In this document: piece after piece, positions 4,888 to 7,711 of the stretch
How positions within the stretch are numbered: position 1 is the first letter of the stretch
How the letters are laid out: each line of letters starts with the position of its first letter
Assembly: GCA_003482405.1 (NCBI GenBank)
Contig: DMZB01000111.1
Coordinates: forward strand, 1-7,711
Source: Lactobacillus sp.
GTDB lineage: Bacteria; Bacillota; Bacilli; Lactobacillales; Lactobacillaceae
Direction of reading: 5' to 3'
DNA: 7,711 nt
Translations under genes and position numbers: made by a program
The notes under the pieces: generated by a model
Told to the model about the DNA's origin: nothing
Database searches by the model: none
The model's input: the letters and a program-made list of their open reading frames with translations, nothing else

Positions 4888-6729
4888 ATGAACAACCGAC
4901 AAAAGCTCAGTGTGATTATCGGCGTGGCTGTTATTGCATTGGGACTACAATTTGTTTTCCACCAGGCGTTTGTCGCTCAACTATTAATTACAGTAGTGGG
5001 TGGGATCATGGCGCTTGGTATGTTTATCGACATGATTAAAACACTACGGACCGGCAAATACGGCGTCGACTTACTCGCAATTACGGCAATTGTGGCGACC
5101 TTGGCAGTCGGAGAATACTGGGCAGCGCTCGTTGTCTTAATCATGCTGACTGGTGGCGACGCGCTGGAAGACTTCGCGTCCCGTCGCGCCAACAGTGAAC
5201 TGCAAGCATTGTTGGATAAAACTCCAGAAACGGCTCATCGAATTACTGATGGCGCTGTAACTGACATTGCGGTCAACGACGTTCAGATTGGTGATCGGTT
5301 ACTGATAAAACCCGGTGAAATAGTGGGTGCAGATGGTGATGTGATCGAAGGGGTCTCGACTTTTGACGAAGCTTCTCTAACTGGTGAAGCGCGTCCAATT
5401 GAAAAACAACCAGGCGACACCGTCATGTCCGGATCGGTCAATGGCAATCAGGCAGTCACGATTCAAGTTGCCAAGCTTCCAGCGGACAGTCAATATCAAA
5501 AGATTATTCAGCTTGTGCGTGAGGCAGAAGCCCGTCCAGCGCATTTTGTCCGCATGGCAGATCGGTATGCGGTCCCGTTTACATTGGTTGCGTATGTCAT
5601 TGCCGGCCTGGCGTGGTTTATTTCTAAAGATCCGGTGCGCTTTGCCCAGGTGTTGGTGGTTGCCTCACCATGTCCATTGATTTTGGCGGCACCAACGGCG
5701 CTTATTTCAGGGATGTCACGGGCATCAAGGAACGGGATTATCGTGAAGACGGGGACAACACTGGAAAAATTGGCAAACGCGCGCAGTATTTCGTTTGATA
5801 AAACCGGGACAATTACAAATGGCGTGTTGAATGTGGATCAAGTTTTATCGACAAGTGAAGTAACGCCCACTGAATTGTTACAGTTAGCGGCAAGTGTTGA
5901 ACAGGGTTCCAGCCACATTCTGGCGCGTTCGTTAGTTTCACATTTGGATGGTCAGCCGCTACTGCCTGTGACCAATGTTCAGGAAGTTACTGCCAACGGG
6001 GTTAGTGCAAACATTGACGGTCATTTGGTCAAAGCGGGCAAATTAGACTTTGTGACTGAGAGGTCGCAGGTGCACAAGCAAAATCAAACTGCTGTTTATG
6101 TTTCACGAGATGACACGTATTTGGGTGCAATTACTTTTGTGGACACGATGCGTGCGGAAGCGCCGGCAACTATGGACTGCTTGCGCCGGCTCGGTGTGAC
6201 GCATATCATGATGCTGACTGGCGACCAGCAAGCCGGGGCCAATCAAATCGCTAAACAGGCCGGTATTGATGATGTGCATGCACAGTTATTACCTGCAGAC
6301 AAGATTGCTGCACTCAAACAAGTACCAAAACACCAACGACCAGTTATTATGGTTGGGGATGGTGTCAATGATGCGCCATCACTAGCAACGGCTGACGTCG
6401 GCATCGCCATGGGTGCGCACGGATCGACAGCGGCCAGCGAATCGGCCGATGCTGTAATCGTTAAAGATGATTTGAGCCGTGTTGTCAGTGCCCGTATTAT
6501 TGCGGCGGATACGATGCGCATTGCCAAAGAATCTGTACTCATTGGGATTTTCGTATGTGTCGGATTGATGCTCATTGCGGCAACTGGGGTAGTGCCGGCG
6601 TTAATTGGAGCACTGTTACAGGAGGTCGTTGATACAGTCTCCATCTTGTCTGCGTTGCGTGCTCGTCGTGGCAAAAAGCGTCATCCTGCTGACCTGGCTG
6701 GTTTGAACGCAGAAATTGTGAACGCCTAA
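4888..6729 (+). CDS. P1B-type heavy-metal efflux ATPase, probable Fe(II) exporter
   Basis: A 613-residue membrane ATPase that should pump a divalent metal out of the cell using ATP. It has no N-terminal metal-binding domain. Hydrophobic segments lie at about 8-24, 29-47, 60-74, 77-93, 231-246, 252-275 and two near 540-585. The actuator TGEA motif is at 165-168, the phosphorylated Asp is D304 in DKTGT, and the hinge GDGVNDAP is at 490-497. The transmembrane metal site has SPC (260-262) instead of the CPC of copper or Zn/Cd pumps, and QEVVD (578-582) in the last helix instead of the HEGxT I associate with PfeT-type P1B-4 pumps. I recall QExxD from P1B-5 (Ni/Fe) ATPases. Automatic annotation would likely say Cd/Zn/Co ATPase or ZosA. 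The start is the ATG at 4888, 7 bases after GGAGG; the ATG at 4882 abuts that site. The Per box promoter and the DUF1801 gene 13 bp downstream favour iron, though Zn, Co or Ni remain possible. Confidence 0.93.
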   Translation: MNNRQKLSVIIGVAVIALGLQFVFHQAFVAQLLITVVGGIMALGMFIDMIKTLRTGKYGVDLLAITAIVATLAVGEYWAALVVLIMLTGGDALEDFASRRANSELQALLDKTPETAHRITDGAVTDIAVNDVQIGDRLLIKPGEIVGADGDVIEGVSTFDEASLTGEARPIEKQPGDTVMSGSVNGNQAVTIQVAKLPADSQYQKIIQLVREAEARPAHFVRMADRYAVPFTLVAYVIAGLAWFISKDPVRFAQVLVVASPCPLILAAPTALISGMSRASRNGIIVKTGTTLEKLANARSISFDKTGTITNGVLNVDQVLSTSEVTPTELLQLAASVEQGSSHILARSLVSHLDGQPLLPVTNVQEVTANGVSANIDGHLVKAGKLDFVTERSQVHKQNQTAVYVSRDDTYLGAITFVDTMRAEAPATMDCLRRLGVTHIMMLTGDQQAGANQIAKQAGIDDVHAQLLPADKIAALKQVPKHQRPVIMVGDGVNDAPSLATADVGIAMGAHGSTAASESADAVIVKDDLSRVVSARIIAADTMRIAKESVLIGIFVCVGLMLIAATGVVPALIGALLQEVVDTVSILSALRARRGKKRHPADLAGLNAEIVNA

Positions 6730-6742
6730 AAGTGAGGAAAAA

Positions 6743-7087
6743 ATGACGATTATTGAACACTATATCTCAGAGCAACCAAAAGAACGGCAGGAACAGTTGA
6801 ACGAGCTGTATGTTCTACTAAAGTCGCAACTGCCAGAAGCTCAGGAAAAAATTTCATACGGCATGCCAACGTTTTATGATCAGCACAATATTATTCATTT
6901 CGCGAATATGAAACATCATCTTGGTCTCTACCCTGGCGCTGAACCAATCGCATTGTTACAAACGGAGTTGGCGGATTATCACACCAGCAAGGGAGCCATT
7001 CAGTTGCCAGTTGGGGAGCCACTACCGACTGAATTGATTATCAAAGTTACGCAACTGGCGTTACAACGAAATCGCCAAAACAACTAA
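6743..7087 (+). CDS. DUF1801 family protein, possible frataxin-like iron chaperone (Fra/YdhG type)
   Basis: A 114-residue soluble protein with clear DUF1801 hallmarks: EKISYGMPTFY at 35-45, IIHFANMKHHLGLYPGAEPI around 50-69, and the SKGAIQLPVGEPLP segment before a C-terminal helix. Length is typical and there is no signal peptide or membrane segment. The family includes Bacillus subtilis Fra (YdhG), described as a frataxin-like protein that delivers iron to Fe-S cluster and haem synthesis. Other DUF1801 members are uncharacterised, so function here is an inference. It starts 13 bp after the ATPase stop with a GAGG ribosome site 5 bases before the ATG, and has no promoter of its own, so it should be co-transcribed from the Per box promoter. 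Pairing with a probable iron exporter supports an iron-handling role. Confidence 0.85.
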   Translation: MTIIEHYISEQPKERQEQLNELYVLLKSQLPEAQEKISYGMPTFYDQHNIIHFANMKHHLGLYPGAEPIALLQTELADYHTSKGAIQLPVGEPLPTELIIKVTQLALQRNRQNN

Positions 7088-7092
7088 AAATG

Positions 7093-7143
7093 CAAAGAGG
7101 TTCAATCTGTGAGCTGTCAACGTTCACTGATTGAACCTCTTTG
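7093..7143. terminator. Bidirectional terminator between convergent genes
   Basis: A perfect 15-bp stem CAAAGAGGTTCAATC (7093-7107) / GATTGAACCTCTTTG (7129-7143) has inner extra pairs (GTGA with TCAC) and begins 6 bases after the DUF1801 stop. The minus-strand exit runs into TTTTTAG, a good U-tract for the MerR gene. On the plus strand the U-rich part is weaker (GTCATTT). Confidence 0.85.
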
Positions 7144-7163
7144 TGTCATTTAAAATTGAATGT

Positions 7164-7711
7164 CTAAAAATTAGTTACCCACTGTGTGACGGTTGCCACC
7201 GCGTCTTGGAAACGGGGTTGAATCTGTTCAATGATGTGGTCAATTCGCACAGAATCCAATGGTTCGCCACGGCTTTGCTGATCGAAAAGAACGCCCAGTT
7301 GTTGGCGAACGGCGTCAACGGCTAGCGGGTTCGCACGCTGACAAACGTAATCTGTGATTGCTTGCTGGCCAGCGACTGTATGGTGTGTTTGACCGCTCAA
7401 AACGGCGTTGTAATGGTCGTTTTTAATGTCGATCATTAACAAAGCTAAATCGATTTGGTCACGCTGTTGTTCCAGCCGGCGACGTTGAAGTGCAACCGCG
7501 GCTTGCCGTGCTTTGACATCTGCTTGAACGTCATCGTTGTCTTTTTGCATGATGTCGGCGATTTCTTCAACGCTTACACCAATGTCTCGGAAACATTGAA
7601 TGGTACGCAGGTCGTTAAGATCCGTTTGATCAAAGTAACGGTAACCGTTGGCACTTCGTTTGAGGTGGGGCAACAGGCCTGCCTTGTCGTAATAACGGAT
7701 CGTATCAGATG
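7164..7711 (-). CDS. MerR-family transcriptional regulator, N-terminus cut by the window end
   Basis: The visible frame is 181 codons with no start inside the window. It opens with DTIRYYDKAGLLP, the conserved MerR turn after the first HTH, then LKRSANGYRYFDQTDL and CFRDIGVSVEEIADIM, the second half of the MerR DNA-binding domain. A charged Q/R-rich stretch (KARQAAVALQRRRLEQQRD) follows, fitting the antiparallel dimerisation coiled coil. The remaining about 85 residues have no metal-binding Cys cluster: the only cysteines seen are in IQCFRD and DYVCQR. So it is unlikely to be a classical metal sensor such as ZntR or CueR and more likely a small-molecule or stress MerR protein. Only about 10-15 N-terminal residues should be missing. 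It is convergent with the ATPase/DUF1801 operon across a shared terminator, so a regulatory link is not implied. Its ligand and targets are unknown. Confidence 0.88.
   Translation of the reverse strand, partial: SDTIRYYDKAGLLPHLKRSANGYRYFDQTDLNDLRTIQCFRDIGVSVEEIADIMQKDNDDVQADVKARQAAVALQRRRLEQQRDQIDLALLMIDIKNDHYNAVLSGQTHHTVAGQQAITDYVCQRANPLAVDAVRQQLGVLFDQQSRGEPLDSVRIDHIIEQIQPRFQDAVATVTQWVTNF

Noticed and set aside
6243..6674. Minus-strand 143-codon open frame opposite the ATPase
   Set aside because: It is antisense to the conserved hinge and last membrane helices and has a low-complexity Ala/Ser/Thr-rich shadow composition.
1..7711. CRISPR array, tRNA or rRNA genes, transposase or prophage genes
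   Set aside because: No direct repeat-spacer pattern, tRNA-like fold or mobile-element protein was recognised on either strand.

Overview
The window looks like a chromosomal segment of a low-to-mid GC Gram-positive lactic acid bacterium, most likely a Lacticaseibacillus (casei/paracasei/rhamnosus group) or close relative. This rests on the style of the proteins (a DRTGG/CBS regulator, DinB, Zwf, a streptococcal/lactobacillar-type MntR and a MerR regulator), on AGGAGG-like ribosome binding sites and on long intergenic hairpin elements. The species is an inference, since no rRNA or other marker is present.

Left half, all on the minus strand (read right to left): mntR (4271-3627), zwf for glucose-6-phosphate dehydrogenase (3597-2110), a rho-independent terminator, dinB for DNA polymerase IV (1906-803), another terminator plus a ~100-bp hairpin element, and the 5' part of a YtoI-type HTH-DRTGG regulator (528-1, running off the window). 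Two of these genes are interrupted in an otherwise open frame. zwf has two in-frame stop codons four codons apart, inside the NADP-binding GxxGDLAKRK segment. The YtoI-like gene has one in-frame stop in its DRTGG domain. Either these are recent pseudogenes or the assembly carries local errors.

Centre: a 616-bp intergenic region (4272-4887) separates the divergent mntR and a metal ATPase gene. It holds the mntR promoter, a 12-bp palindrome, a ~170-bp element with nested inverted repeats, and a near-consensus promoter whose 17-bp spacer is almost filled by a perfect 15-bp Per box (TTAGAATAATTCTAA).

Right half, plus strand: a P1B-type metal efflux ATPase (4888-6729) followed after 13 bp by a DUF1801 protein (6743-7087), a family that includes the frataxin-like iron chaperone Fra/YdhG of Bacillus subtilis. 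A bidirectional terminator hairpin separates them from a convergent MerR-family regulator gene (7711-7164) cut by the window end.

The most coherent story is metal and peroxide homeostasis. A manganese-type DtxR regulator sits back to back with an apparent PerR-controlled operon that pairs a probable Fe(II) exporter, with an unusual SPC/QEVVD signature, and a probable iron-handling protein. The operon and its operator are visible in the sequence; the metal and the regulator are inferred.
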